Part shown: in pieces, positions 44,610 to 56,819 of the stretch
How the letters are laid out: each line of letters opens with the position of its first letter
Position numbering within the stretch: position 1 is the first letter of the stretch
NCBI RefSeq assembly: GCF_009727055.1
Contig: NC_052350.1
Location: 33,938,172 to 34,002,171, forward strand
Direction of reading: 5' to 3'
DNA: 64,000 nt
Source of the DNA: Benincasa hispida
Taxonomy: Eukaryota; Streptophyta; Magnoliopsida; Cucurbitales; Cucurbitaceae
Program-made: the position numbers and the translations under genes
The notes under the pieces: model-generated
Database searches by the model: none
What the model saw: the letters and a program-made list of their open reading frames with translations, nothing else
Told to the model about the DNA's origin: nothing

Positions 44610-46609
44610 CTATTATTATCCCCATGGGAGATGACGTCATTTTCATTCTTATAATATATTTATATTAGAAAAATTAAAGTTTTACTTCATAAATCATTTT
44701 CACAAAAATATCAAATAATGTACAAATTTATTATTACTATTATTATTTTGGTAAAATAAATTTTTTTACATGAGTGGGTATACTTTTGATAAATTTACCA
44801 AATAAGGTAGGAAATTGAAACTCATTGATATTAAAAAGATCTTAAAATGCTATTTTAATCATTCTTATCAAAATTAGCAAAATCATAAATTCAAATATGT
44901 GAATATGTTTTCAAAATTTAAAGTTGAAATTGTAATAAATATGAAATAGTTCTTGAAAATGTCAACAAGAGCGTAGCTCAACCAGCATAATGTTCATACT
45001 AATTTTATTCAAACTTCTTCTGAAATGACTTAAGTAAACTTTTAATGTAGAAGATATATATGGGTTGGCGTTTCATATATATCGAGAACTTTCATGTAAA
45101 AAAGTACACTTTTCTTTTTTATTTTGTGAAATACTCATGTTTTTTAAAAATTGAAAAAAAGAATAGAGAAAAATTTGAAGCAAAATACTAAAAATTATAC
45201 TTATATTTACCAGCAGCTTTTCTTCATCCTTCAAATTTTTGAAGAGCCCCGTGAAACCACGCTTGTTTTGGTACCTAATTAATGTGAGGGAAGCTTGTTG
45301 AGATGACTACTTTAAATGAATTATTCTCATATATTTCTTTTATTAATCTTATGAGTTATAATAGTAAAAAGATTATTTCTAAAGATAAATTATTATACCA
45401 TTCAAATATATATTTGGATTAGTATTAATTTTTTAAAATAAGTCATTTATTAAATGTAGTTTTTAAAACACTTCTATTTTAAAGAGAGTTTAAATAAAAA
45501 TGATTTTTTCTTTACTCAACCCAAACGTCCTAATTTTATTTATTTATTTTTTTCATTTTAGATAAATAGGAAACTATGAAAATGATGCCCATAACAATTT
45601 TTCCATTCAAATTTTAATGAAAATTTGAAATTCACATTAAATGAAAATGGCTTTATTTTGAAAGTAGGGATGAAAATTGAACATGAGATCTTGGTGGATT
45701 CTAGTTCCATTCTTTAAATAGAAAAAAATAACAACAATAACCCAACCATATCAAACTTTTGTATTTAACAAAATAAATATATATTAAAAAAAACATGTAT
45801 ATATATATATATATATACATATGAGACCATTGTTAAAAGAAAAAAACTTTGGTACATCCAGTAGAATCTATCTTTTATGTAATCCACTAAATTGTCCAAT
45901 CATGATTTGTCACATCACAAACTATTTTTATTCCATATTTGAAATATTTCAATTCACTTTTTATGTGTGTGATGAGAATAAGATGTATATAGATGAGATG
46001 TACACGACCATTATTTTCGTTAAAAACAAACTAAAACTTAACCCATTTCTAATGTTGTAAAACTGAAACAAGCAATTAAGTTTACCTTGCGACGAGATCC
46101 TCAAATTTAGTTCCACTGTCTTTAAGCCATTTGGAGAAATTGCGTGAAGCTGGACTTTGGTGCTTTATCATGAGTAGTTGCATACTCTCATTGTATTGAT
46201 TAGCCTCCTTGGCCAAACGAGCTACATTGGTGACATTGTTTGGATCTAAGGTTTTCAATGCTTCAAATATGTCTTTGGAGTGTGCACCAATCTTTGATAG
46301 GTAGTTTGCTCTAAGTGTATAGTTTCTCACTGCTTGAAGCGAGATGTTAACGGCTTTTTCCACGTAAGAATATGTTTCATGAGCGATCGACGATTTAGTT
46401 TCGTCGTCTTTGAATGTTTGCTTGACGTTTTCTGCATCGTCGAGAAGCTTTAGCGCTGCGTGGTAATTATCTCCCACGGATCTCATATATTTGACTTGTT
46501 CCGGTTCGGATTTGAATTGAATATTTTTCACCGACTCTATCTCTTGGTTTCGGATTATTCTTGCCAGTTGCCGGAGTTTTTCACCTTCAAGAAGCAAAAG
46601 AGGAGCCAT
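44160..46609 (-). CDS. Uncharacterised membrane protein, 345 residues, three exons
   Basis: Exons on the minus strand are 46609-46086, 45274-45211 and 44609-44160. Both introns (811 and 601 bp) are GT-AG and phases match; codon 175 (Arg) is split. Residues 1-175 are charged and predicted helical (EGEKLRQLARIIRNQEIESV, HETYSYVEKAVNISLQAVRN), with no signal peptide. Residues 196-218 lead into hydrophobic segments at about 219-239 and 281-312, separated by a glycine/alanine-rich stretch (AAVGGAMVGQVIGAALPTLA) resembling a glycine zipper. A polar tail, 313-345, has one Cys. I recall similar unnamed proteins in other plants but no established function. The open, in-phase exon structure and a TATA-like box support a real gene. 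A role in membrane insertion or pore formation is only a guess from composition. Confidence 0.85.
45211..45274 (-). CDS. Exon 2 of the uncharacterised membrane protein
   Basis: A 64-bp exon, too short to stand out as an open frame. It completes R175 and encodes YQNKRGFTGLFKNLKDEEKL plus L196. It is bounded by ATTAG and GTAAAT on the minus strand and joins exon 3 in phase 0. Confidence 0.8.
46086..46609 (-). CDS. Exon 1 of the uncharacterised membrane protein
   Basis: Residues 1-174 plus two bases of codon 175. The start MAPLLLLEGEKLRQLARII is the first ATG after the TATA-like box. It ends at a GTAAAC donor after GTCGCAAG. Confidence 0.85.
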
Positions 46610-46679
46610 TTGATGAATACAAGGGGAGAGCTAAAGTTGTATTCACCAACTCAAGATGGGGAGAGAGATTTTTTTAAGG

Positions 46680-46690
46680 CTTAAATAGAG
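46680..46690 (-). promoter_or_regulatory. TATA-like box of the minus-strand gene
   Basis: The minus strand reads CTCTATTTAAG about 70 bp upstream of the ATG at 46609, a normal distance for a plant TATA box with a short leader. Confidence 0.45.
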
Positions 46691-48860
46691 TCAATTGATA
46701 GAGACTTCATAATTTTGGTTTATAAAAAATTCATTTTAATTTCATTCCTCACATTTCAAAAAGAAACACGTCATGAATGACATCTATTAGTTTTATCACT
46801 TATAGATTTTTATTGACCTTTATCAACTTCTATCAAAGAATATTAAAATTTTGTTATTTTGTGTAAATAGTTTTACTTATTTTTCTATTTTTGAAAATCT
46901 CCCTAGAATAAATAACGGTATCAAATTATTATCCCATTGTTAAATTATAATATATAGAAGATTTGTCATGCAGGATTGATATTTTAAATATAGTTAATTT
47001 CTTTTTAGTTATCCCATAAATTTGTGATGTTTATAAATGTGACAATATCGATATTTTATTTGATTATGTGAGAAATTTGACATTATTAATTATTTTTTTC
47101 TCATACGGATGTCTTAACAATTAAGAAATTTATTGTTTGAATTCTCTTCCTACCTTTATACAAAAAGAAATAAATACTTTAATTATTTTTATTTACTTTT
47201 TTAAAAGAAGAAACTAACACAATATTGTACTTTTCTCCCTTACCCTTTATGTAAATTAGGACAGATTGTAGAATAAAAAAATTTAGGATTCTTTTCAAAT
47301 ATAGTAGAATGAATCAAAATATTTATAGATTTAGTAAAATATCACAATCTATTAGTGATAGTCTGATAGACATTGATAGACTATTATCATCTATTACTGA
47401 TAGTTGTTTATCAGTATATCATTATCGAATGTGACATTTTGCTATATTTGAAAATATTTACAATAATTTTTGTCATTTAAGACAATTTTCCAATTTTTTA
47501 GAATAGTATTGTTCCTAAATAATTTATATATTAAAAAAAAAAAAAGCATAAAGCTTGTAATTGGTCCCCCACTTTAAATACGGCCAAAACAGTTGGTTAA
47601 AGCAACATTATTTTTCAATATGATTTTTTTTATAATATTATTGTTTCTAATGAATACATTTTTTTCGGACTTAAATTTTTCCTAATGAAGCAAGTCAAAG
47701 TAAGATTCGCATGGAAATAATACATAAATGACATTGTTTAAGGAGAAGATTAAAAAAGTTAAAACAAAAAATGTCATGCTAAATTAAACAAATAATATAA
47801 ATAATGTTATTAATCTATTTGCTATTTCTAAAAAGATATTAAAGGCTTGTTAGATCATGAATATTATATACGAGATCAATATCTCAAACTTATAAACCAT
47901 ATTTTTATTGATTAAATTACAAATTCGATTTATGTGGTTTGGAGACGATTAAACTTTAGTCCTTTTGTAGATTCGCATGGAAATCTTCATATATTGTCCT
48001 TGTTGTTGTAAATATTATTTATAATGGATTTATCAAACTATAGGAACTAAGTTCTAAGTATAAATCATAAGGACTAGATTCTAAGTTTCATAAAATTATA
48101 ATGACCAGATTTTCAGTATAATATTCTTGTGCCTTGCAAAGAAACTAAAGTTTCATATAGAGAAATATTTAGTATATTTAGTATCGAAATCAGAAAGTGT
48201 TTAGGGAGAGGAAACAAAGTTAGAGAAAAAGTTCAAGAAAATAAATTAGAATGATATACAAATTTTAAAGAAAAATGTTAAGAGAGTAAGAAAAATTTTG
48301 AAATAAAAAATAGGAGTAAGTTCTACAAGGAGTAAAGTTAAAAGAAATGGGACAAAAATTTTTAAGATAAACAAAAGATAGATAGAGAAATAAAAGATCA
48401 ATTATATTCTAAAGTTACTTTTTAATAAAATGTTTTGGTGTCTAATTTCGCTCGTAAAAATTACTTTTGAAGTTTATAATAGTTGTAATTATTACCTCAA
48501 ACTTTTTATTATAAAAATTGAGTCTTTAAACTTTTACAAGTGTTAAGATTGGACCCTTAAATTTACAATAATTATAGAAATTGGATCTACAAATAATAAA
48601 ATTGAACTCTCAAACTTATAAAATTATTACAATTTCTATAATTATGTAGGGTTTAAGGTCAAATTTTAACGTTTGTATAAGTTAAGGGCTCAATTTTTAC
48701 CGTTGAAAGTTTAAGAATATGATTACAATTACCACCATATTTTAGGGGTATTTTTTGACATTTGTTCGATAATTTATTTTACTACAATTAAAGGTTTATG
48801 TAATAAATAAAAACTATGTTTAAATATTATTGTTTTTAAATAATATTTAAATATAAAAAA
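46691..48860. other. AT-rich intergenic region
   Basis: No gene recognised. It contains a diverged copy of the TCTATCA hairpin at about 47350-47425 (AATCTATTAGTGATAG, GACATTGATAGACTATTATC) and several A/T homopolymers. Confidence 0.6.
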
Positions 48861-48888
48861 ATAAACAAAAATATTTATAAGATATAAT

Positions 48889-49005
48889 AAAATTTTAGAA
48901 CTATCAATGATAGACAGTAATAGACATTGATAGACTTCTATCAATGTCTATCAATATCACTGATAGAAGTCTATCAGTGTCTATCATTGATAGTTCTAAA
49001 ATTTT
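48889..49005. repeat. Hairpin repeat, copy 1
   Basis: 48889-48915 and 48979-49005 are perfect 27-bp reverse complements (outer AAAATTTTAGAACTATCAAT). The loop holds further nested palindromes built on TGATAGACTTCTATCA. It could fold almost completely. MITE-like. Confidence 0.85.
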
Positions 49006-49092
49006 GCTATATTTTGTATATATTTTCAACAGTTTTACCATTTGAAATAATTTTCCTAAAAAGAATAAACACTAATATTTACAAAATATAGC

Positions 49093-49209
49093 AAAATTTT
49101 AGAATTATCAATGATAGACGGTGATAGACATTGATAGACTTCTATCAATGTCTATCAATATCACTGATAGAAGTCTATCAGTGCTTATCATTGATAGTTC
49201 TAAAATTTT
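49093..49209. repeat. Hairpin repeat, copy 2
   Basis: Same structure as the copy 204 bp upstream (arms 49093-49119 and 49183-49209) with a few substitutions. Flanking sequence is also duplicated (AATATTTA, TTTACCATTTGAAATAATTT), so the two copies form a tandem repeat with a period of about 204 bp. Confidence 0.85.
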
Positions 49210-49284
49210 GCTATATTTTATAAATATTTTTACAGTTTTACCATTTGAAATAATTTTCCTAAAATAAATAAATACTAATATTAT

Positions 49285-50250
49285 TTTGGAAAATGGTAAG
49301 AAATAACACGCTCACTTTTCATGTTTCAAAACTAGTGCGCTTTTTGAAAAGTCATTAAACTAGTTTTTCTCGATGGATCTCGGAAGAGATCGACTATTGA
49401 GATTTAATTGAAAATTTTAGTTTTTCTAACTTATGGATTGTTTGAGCTCCTTTGGACCTTTCTCGGTACATCTTAGAGAGATTAAAAGCCGAGATTTTAT
49501 TAAATTTTCCAAATATTAAATAATCTATTCAAATCTTATACAAAATCTTATATATTTTCATTTTTTTTTCAAATTCGGTTGTCTTTACCTAATATTAAAT
49601 TCTTTTGTAGTTTTAGGCCAATTTTTGTTTCCATGATTATATGAATTTCTAAATTTCTAAATGAATTTTTTGATTTTTTTCAGATGGGTGATTGCATTTT
49701 GATTTTTAAATTTTGGGAAAGTATAATTTTGCAAGAAAAAAAAGATAATGATATGAAAAATATATAAAATCTCGGTATTAATATACCCGAGAATTCACCG
49801 ATCTGGGTGTTAATCTGCCCAAGATTCATATCGAGATTTTATATATTTCTATATTTTACCTTTTTTTGAAAAATTTTATCTTTCAAAAAATTTAAAATTC
49901 AAGGTCAATCACCTGAAATCCATCTAAAAAATTCTTTTGGATAATTGGTAGATTGATTTGAAAATTAGAAATTTGACAAAAAATGTAAAAAATCACGTAA
50001 GATTTTGATATAATATTTGCTAAATATAATCGAATTTAGAGAAAATTTGAAAATATATAAGATTTAGGAATATTACATAATATTTTTGAAAAATTACTAG
50101 AATCTCAGTTTAATCTTCTCAAGATGTACTGATCCAGAAGGGCCAAAATAATCCATAAGTTAGAAAAAACTAATTTTTTTAATTAAATTTCTGTGGTCAA
50201 TTTCATCCAATGAAAAAAATTATTTAAACGAATTTTTAAAAAGGTGATAA
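49285..50250. repeat. Large foldback repeat, copy A
   Basis: The left arm (GAGATTTAATTGAAAATTTT, then CTAACTTATGGATTGTTT and GTACATCTTAGAGAGATTAA) recurs in reverse complement at the right end (50090-50230). Arms are about 200 bp and imperfect. The centre has AAATCTCGG-type motifs. No coding sequence. Confidence 0.55.
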
Positions 50251-51146
50251 TTTAAAGGTGTCATCTTATGATTCCCTTATTATTTTCTCACAAAATGTCA
50301 GATCAAACAGATAGGCATCGTAAGGAAAAAGAAGTCATTTCACACTATAGGAAATAAATGCAATTTAAATAGTATTTATTTTTCAACTGTATTTTAGAAG
50401 TCACCACGTTATCCATCCATAAATAAATACAAATTAATTGTTATTTATTTTTCGATGAAGGTAACAGTACTTAAAAAGGAGTGTTTAGCATCATAGTACT
50501 CAATTGATTATAATAGTTAATATTTGATATACAAATTATTTTAATTTAAATTATAATTATCATATTTAGGGTATAAATTATTTTTATTTAAGTAAGAAAT
50601 AACAAACACTACAGCAAAAAAGAAAAGAGAGAATGTAGGAAAAATAGTAAATATTATATCCAACAGAATTTTGAAATAGTATTTACTATACTTAATTAAC
50701 ATTGAGTGTGCTATAATAACTTACCCCTAAACTGCTTTTATTGATTCACAATTATTCATTCATTTAATTTTATTTATTTTTTAAATTATTATAATAAAAA
50801 TAAATTTGACATGACATTACATCCAATAATAAAAAATACTACTACCTAACCAAATCTCGATTGTGGACGAGTTTCGTTTATAACTCAATTCTTTTAGTTA
50901 CGAATTAGTTCAGTGAGTCGTTGCAATTTCTCGTCTTTCCAAAAACAACAATGGATTAGTTTATTAGAAAACTTTATAAGTGATATTTTTTTATCTACAG
51001 ATTGTAAGAGAGATTTTTAAGATTTAAATTAGCGGTGGATCGAGAATTTTTATTTAAAGGACTTAACTCTAAATTTAATAATGATCTGATTTTGTAGCTA
51101 ATAAAAGTTTTGTTTTTTGTTTTTGAATATAGCTTCGAGAGTATGC

Positions 51147-51149
<3 letters not shown>
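50251..51149. other. AT-rich intergenic region
   Basis: No gene recognised. A short block near 50330-50370 (GAAATAAATGCAA) resembles one near 63915-63930. Confidence 0.5.

Positions 51150-51188
<39 letters not shown>
51150..51188. repeat. Poly-T tract of 39 bases
   Basis: An uninterrupted T run. The open frame through it (Phe-rich, 51117-51308) is not a gene. The length is likely inaccurate in any short-read assembly. Confidence 0.9.
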
Positions 51189-51189
<1 letters not shown>

Positions 51190-51552
51190 TTTTTAAGTTA
51201 AAATCTATTTTGCCCCTTATTAAATTTTCGTCCAAATATTTTTTAATGTCTAATTTTGTACATGTACCTTCAACAAATCTTAAATTTAGAATTTATACTT
51301 GTTGTTGATAACTTTTATCCCAAAAAAATGTTATATATTAATATTTTTACGGTAAATTTTGAAAATATATTAACATATCATATTTTCTTGCATGAAAGTT
51401 ATTATTATTATATAGCTAATTTTAGTAAAAAAAAAATTATAAGAAACTAAATTTAAGATTTATTAAATATAATGATTAAAATGGAACATTTGAAAGTAGA
51501 TTTCAATATAATATAAACTTTTAACTTTTTTCTTTACAAAGCTGGAAGAGAG

Positions 51553-51650
51553 GCAAAAAAAAAAAAAATAATAATAATTGAAATAAATAAAAATAAAAAT
51601 AAAATAATAAATAAAATAAAATAAAATAAAATAAAAAAATAAAAAAAGTA
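51553..51650. repeat. A-rich AATAAA-type low-complexity tract
   Basis: Repeats of AAATAAAA and AATAAT. The Phe/Tyr-rich antisense frame here is a repeat translation. Confidence 0.85.
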
Positions 51651-51782
51651 TGTGAATTTTGGGTGGAGAAGATTCGAACCAAGGATATGATTTGTTAATT
51701 AGTCGTTTCACTTTATACTAGTACTTTATGGTAAAAAATTTGAGGGGGCTCGAGCCCGACCTCTCGGACCTTAGCTCAATTT

Positions 51783-52860
51783 AGGGAAATTATCAGAAAT
51801 AGTATCTTTAAATTTTTACCATACAAAATTATGACAATTTTTATAAATTCCTTCAAATAGTTTCTTGGTTCATCTCGGGCGAGATCGACACCAAGATTTA
51901 ATTAAAAATTTCATTTTTTCTAACTTATAGATTGTTTTGGGCCTTGTCTCAATTACAAACCGAGATTTGGGTAAAAAAATCGAAATGTTATTTAATCTTC
52001 CCAAAATTAAAAAATCACACTATCAAATATTACACAATTTGGAGAAATTTGAAAAGATAATTGGTAAATTATTTAGATAATCAATAAATCAATTTAAAGT
52101 TCGTGTATATGTAAATTGGAAGTAAGATTTGCAAACTTTTATATAAGATTTGGGAAATATCGCAAGAAATTCGAGAAGTAATAAAAGTTGATATAAGATG
52201 AGAGATTGCATATAATTTGAAAAAATTACGTGGATCTTGATGCTAATCCCGAGCAAAATAACATCGAGATTCTATATATTTGGGCTTTTTCGGTGAAATT
52301 TCGAACATAATTAACACCGAAATTTGATATATTTGATCTTTCTTGGTGAAATCTCAAGCAAAATTAACACTGAGCTTTTATATATATATCCCAAATCTTA
52401 CCCCCAATTTCCACAAAATTTGATCTTTTCCAAAATTTAAAAATATTGAATCAATTTGAAAAATATATTTTGATAATTGAAAAATCCATTTGAAATTTTG
52501 GAAATTCATAAAATTGTGAAAAAAGAAATCATGCTAAATATTTGAAAAATTATGTAATAATTTAAAATAATTTTTAGTAAAATAACCAAATTTGGAGAAA
52601 ATTTAAAAAGATGTAAGCTTTGACATAAAATTGGAGAAGATTACATAATAATTTAGCATATCATCGTGTGTAATCAAGGAAGATGTATTAAGAAGCCCAA
52701 AATAATCTATAACTTAAAAAAAGTTGATTTTTTAACTAAATCTCGATGGTCGATTTTGTCAAAGAGGGATCGAAAAAACTATTCTTACAAGTTTTCAAAA
52801 AGCGTGTTAATTTTGTAAAGTAAAAACTTAAACATGTTATTTCTAATCATCTTTCAACTA
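51783..52860. repeat. Large foldback repeat, copy B
   Basis: Related to the copy at 49285-50250. The left arm (AGAAATAGTATC, GAGATCGACACCAAGATTTA, CTAACTTATAGATTGTTTTG) is matched in reverse complement at 52690-52850. The centre has repeated AAATTAACACCGA motifs. No coding sequence. 52861-53250 is AT-rich with nothing recognised. Confidence 0.55.
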
Positions 52861-53250
52861 GTTTAAAAATAGTTAAATTGTCCATATATACTTTTGGTCT
52901 ATGACATATAATCAGAATGGAATTGGAATTTTAAAAAGATTAACGATAAGACCGAAGATAGAACAAATATAATAAGATTATATACTTAATTTCACGAATG
53001 CCTTATTATACTATTCCTAAAAATGTATTATAAATGATTTCACATAAGATAAATATTATAGAAGATTAATGTAACATATTTGATAACCTCATTTCAAAAT
53101 ACTCATTGATTCATAATCCTTATAAAAGTGAAAATAATGATGTTTTTGTTGGATTATGACATGTGAGTTTTTTTTATATTATGCACTTAATTAATAAAAA
53201 AGATCCATAATAATAAAAAAGAACCATAAAGAGTGTAATTTTCTCCCACA

Positions 53251-53621
53251 TGACAAAGCAGACACATCCAGTCCCTATGGAAAACAAAGAAGACCAACAT
53301 GGAGCCTACACAGCAGCCACCATGGACTCTTTCTCTCCTCAACAAATTCTGGTGCAACAAATTGATACTCCTTCACCTGCATACAAAAAAGGACAGAATC
53401 AGTTTTCATAATATTCCTTTTTTTATCTTCCTTGTCGTCTTATACATTTATTCAGGGTATAAATTCACCATTCATTCTTTTCTATACATATATCATAAAG
53501 AAGATAAGCAGCAAGCAATATATTCGAAAAGAGAAGAAGAAGAATATATACCTTCTCAGCAATCTCATTGTCTCTGTCTCTCCCTTACTCTTCCTTCCTT
53601 TTTCTTTTTAAGCTTTCTGAC
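53251..53621 (+). repeat. 5' LTR of the copia element
   Basis: Begins TGACAAAGCAGACACATCCA and ends near AGCTTTCTGAC, directly before the primer-binding site. Open frames inside (53299-53673) are not genes. Confidence 0.85.
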
Positions 53622-53622
53622 T

Positions 53623-53634
53623 TGGTATCAGAGC
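53623..53634 (+). other. Primer-binding site of the copia element
   Basis: TGGTATCAGAGC, complementary to initiator-Met tRNA, immediately after the 5' LTR. Confidence 0.9.
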
Positions 53635-53669
53635 CCTTCAACTTTTAATAAGCAGCAAACGATCCAAGA

Positions 53670-54640
53670 ATGACAAATCCACCTGCCAACTCTCTGCCTA
53701 CAGTTCTTGGAATCACCAACAATGGGAACATCTCAAGTCCACTTCTCAATCAGCTGCTGAATCAGATGACATCCATAAAGATGGATAGGTCTAATTTTCT
53801 TCTATGGCAAAACTTAGCTTGGCCAATACTCAGAAGCTACCGTTTATAGGCTTCTTAACTGGAGATAACCCCTGCCCCAGTTGTTTCTTAGTCAGACAAA
53901 TAGATGAGCGTTCTGGTGAAAGCACAAGTGTTGATCCTAGCCCTGCATCTTCAGCAGGGGCTACCCTGCAGCCTAATCCAACATATGAAGCTTGGATAGC
54001 CATTGATCAACTGCTCTTAGGTTGGCTCTATAATTCCATGAGTCAAGACATTGCAACTCAAGTCATGGGGCATCAGACAGCAAAGGAGCTATGGGAAGAT
54101 GTCAAAGAACTTGTTGGAGTTCAGTCAAGGGCTGAAACTGACTATCTCAAGAGGATGTTTCAACAAACTCACAAGGCAGTCCTGAAAATGAGTGAGAATC
54201 TAACGTTGATGAAGAAGTATGCTGAAAATCTTGCTCTTGCAGGTTCACCAGTGTCTCTTTCTGACCTCATATCCCAAGTGTTGGCTGGCCTCAATGAAGA
54301 ATACAATCCGGTTGTCGTAACTGTGCAAAGCAAAGGCACAACTAGGTGGTCTGACCTTCAATCTGACCTGCTGTCATATGAGAAGAGACTTGAATATCAG
54401 CTGGCCATCATGACAGGCATCACTGGTATGACTAATATATCCATTTCCTCAAACTCACCCTCAGTTAATGTAGTGCAAAACAGTTCTAGCACTCTACTGA
54501 ATCCTTATCGAAACTCCTATGGAAACAATCAATTATCAAACTACAGAGGAGGAGGGGGAAGAAACAGGGCGTGGCCGATGGTACAATGCTTCTACAACCA
54601 GGCCTACTTGTTAAACCTGTGGAAAAATAGGCCACACTAC
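53670..54640 (+). pseudogene. Copia gag remnant
   Basis: Starts with ATG at 53670 (MTNPPANSLPTVLGITNNGN). A frameshift near 53850 moves it into the frame opened at 53804. The UBN2-type gag core is clear (AWIAIDQLLLGWLYNSMSQD, LWEDVKELVGVQSRAETDYL, SDLISQVLAGLNEEYNPVVV). A glycine-rich region follows (RGGGGRNR), and the zinc knuckle is broken by a shift near 54600 where CYFR-type sequence appears out of frame. Confidence 0.8.
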
Positions 54641-54832
54641 TGATATCTGCTATTTCAGATACAATCTTCAACAATCCTCGATAGATTCACACTCGAGCTG
54701 AATCCATTGAGCTCCCATCCAACAGACATCAAGAACAGCAGACCTCAACCTTACTTACTCACTTAACAGCTGCTTCCCCTGAAACAGTCGCTGACCCTAA
54801 TTGGTATGTAGCGGAGCTTCAACTTATGTCAC

Positions 54833-56814
54833 TGTTGGATTTTATGTCCTAAAACTCGTAGTTTGTAAATTAATAAATATATTCTGTTTTGTTTTTCGAT
54901 AAATTTGTTATTGAAATTGTAATCTTAAATCCAATAAACTAAGGTCCTGAGGCTATTTAATGTAGTTTGAACTTTATGTAGTGACATAAAGGTGGATCAA
55001 GTTCAAATATATAGCCAAAATGGTCTATAGTATATGAATAAGGTTGGGCGCCTTATTCTGGGGACACTATGGATGCGGCCCACTTTGTAGTTAGTACAAA
55101 CGATGTGATCCTGAATTGTTCATATAGAGATATGTGAGTGGGGGCATCCTATGTAAAGAGTTTACATAAGACTGGACCATGAAATAGTCACTTTTTATGT
55201 TCTAAATACCGTTTTATGTATAAAACTGACTATTTCGTTAATTGATGACCTAGGTAACTTAATCTTAATCCTGAACTAACTATGAACTCCTGTTCACTCA
55301 GAATTATCCTTAGATCTACATAGGTGAGGGCAGCTCAATATCGCTGGCCCAATAAGCCTCCCATTTCAGGGGTAAGATTGGATGGATAGCTGGGAACATA
55401 GGGTGTAAGATGGAATTCACTCCTACCCGTTATAGGGACAGTAGATAGGTTGTTCCTTTTAGTACTGAATCCAGGTCTTGAACAAGGGGCCCCCCTTGGC
55501 TCGAGAGGATTCGGTTTATAGGTTGGACCTTAAACCAATTGTTCATTAGAGGATCAGTGGAACTTAAGGAACAAGATGTAGTCTTGGGGGTAAAACGGGT
55601 TTTATGACCCAACCGAGATTACGAACAACCTGTGAAGGATTAACTTACTAATCATGGTTATATCACATGGACAAAAATATATCTATAGTGAGGGGAGTGC
55701 AACTACGGGACTTTGAATGACCCGTTAGTTAACGAATGTTGATTAGCTCAGTCTAAAGAGTTTAGCTAGCTAATCTCGGATCGTTGGAGCCCATGATCTA
55801 TAGGTTTATTAGGTTCCCTTACTAGCTCATATGGAATAAACATAGAATAGTATGATAGAATAATTCAAATTGTTCGAATTATGTAGAGAGAGAGAAACCG
55901 ACAAGTATATGTGATATAGTGGTCGAGTTTTTCAGCTTAGAGATATAGCTTTAATATTTAAATGTGATTTAAATATCAAGAATATGAAAATATTCATATT
56001 CGGAAGCTCGAAAATGATGGAAATGATCAAAGATGTAAAAAGTCAAAGAGTTGACTTTTGACTTTAAAAAATCAAACTTTGACCGATCTTATATTCAAAT
56101 TCGATTTGAATTTCGAGAAAATGAATGCGGATTCATGCTCGGGAGGTCAAAATTAGTCAACACGGGAAAAATCATAAAAAGCCAAAATGTTGATTTTTTG
56201 GTCAAAGTTTGACTTTGACCAAATGACTATTTTGCCCTTTGACTATAGTTAGTGGGAAAATCCAAACTTTTTTTTTGGATAATTCTACTAACAAAATAGT
56301 GGGCTAGGTGTTGGCTTATAGTGGAGACATTAAGCCCACTAAGATAGTGGAATATAGGTGTTGGTTTTTTTATGCATTTAGTTCATGCAATTGTTGCATG
56401 GATTTTTCTATAAATTGAGTTTTCATTTTAAATGAAAAGACTTTTTGCCATTTAAAAAAAAGAGTGTTCTAAATTTGGGCTGGAAAATCCTACGTTCTTT
56501 GAGTGAAATAAAAACCCAAACTCAAATTCATCTTATTTTCCATCTCTTTTCTCTCTCTCGGTTCTCTTCATCCACCGGGTTCCACCACTCGATTTTGAGT
56601 CCAGAGGATAGTAGATCAGCTCTAGTGGTGGTCCGAAAGTGTTCGGGTCGAGATTCAACGAGGAGAAGCGGTTTTCAGGGGCTTCAAAAGTAGTATCCTA
56701 CACTTTTTAATCCACTGTTTTTTCCTTCATGATGCATGCTTATTTCCTTTAATTTAAGAGCAATTAGAGTGTAATTAGATCCTAATTCTGCTGCATATGT
56801 CTCGAGTTCCATCA
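54833..56814 (+). mobile_element. Solo LTR of another copia family nested in the element
   Basis: Begins TGTTGGATTTTATGTCCTAA and ends CGAGTTCCATCA. GTCAC lies on both sides (54828-54832 and 56815-56819), a perfect 5-bp target duplication. 1982 bp with no internal coding region and no partner LTR, so it is a solo LTR. The direction follows from the TGTTGG start. An 82-residue frame near its end (56445-56693) shows no known motif. Confidence 0.88.
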
Positions 56815-56819
56815 GTCAC

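Noticed and set aside
53299..53673. 124-residue open frame with hydrophobic segments, repeated at 59962-60369
   Set aside because: Both copies lie in the LTRs of the copia element; the duplication reflects the LTR pair.
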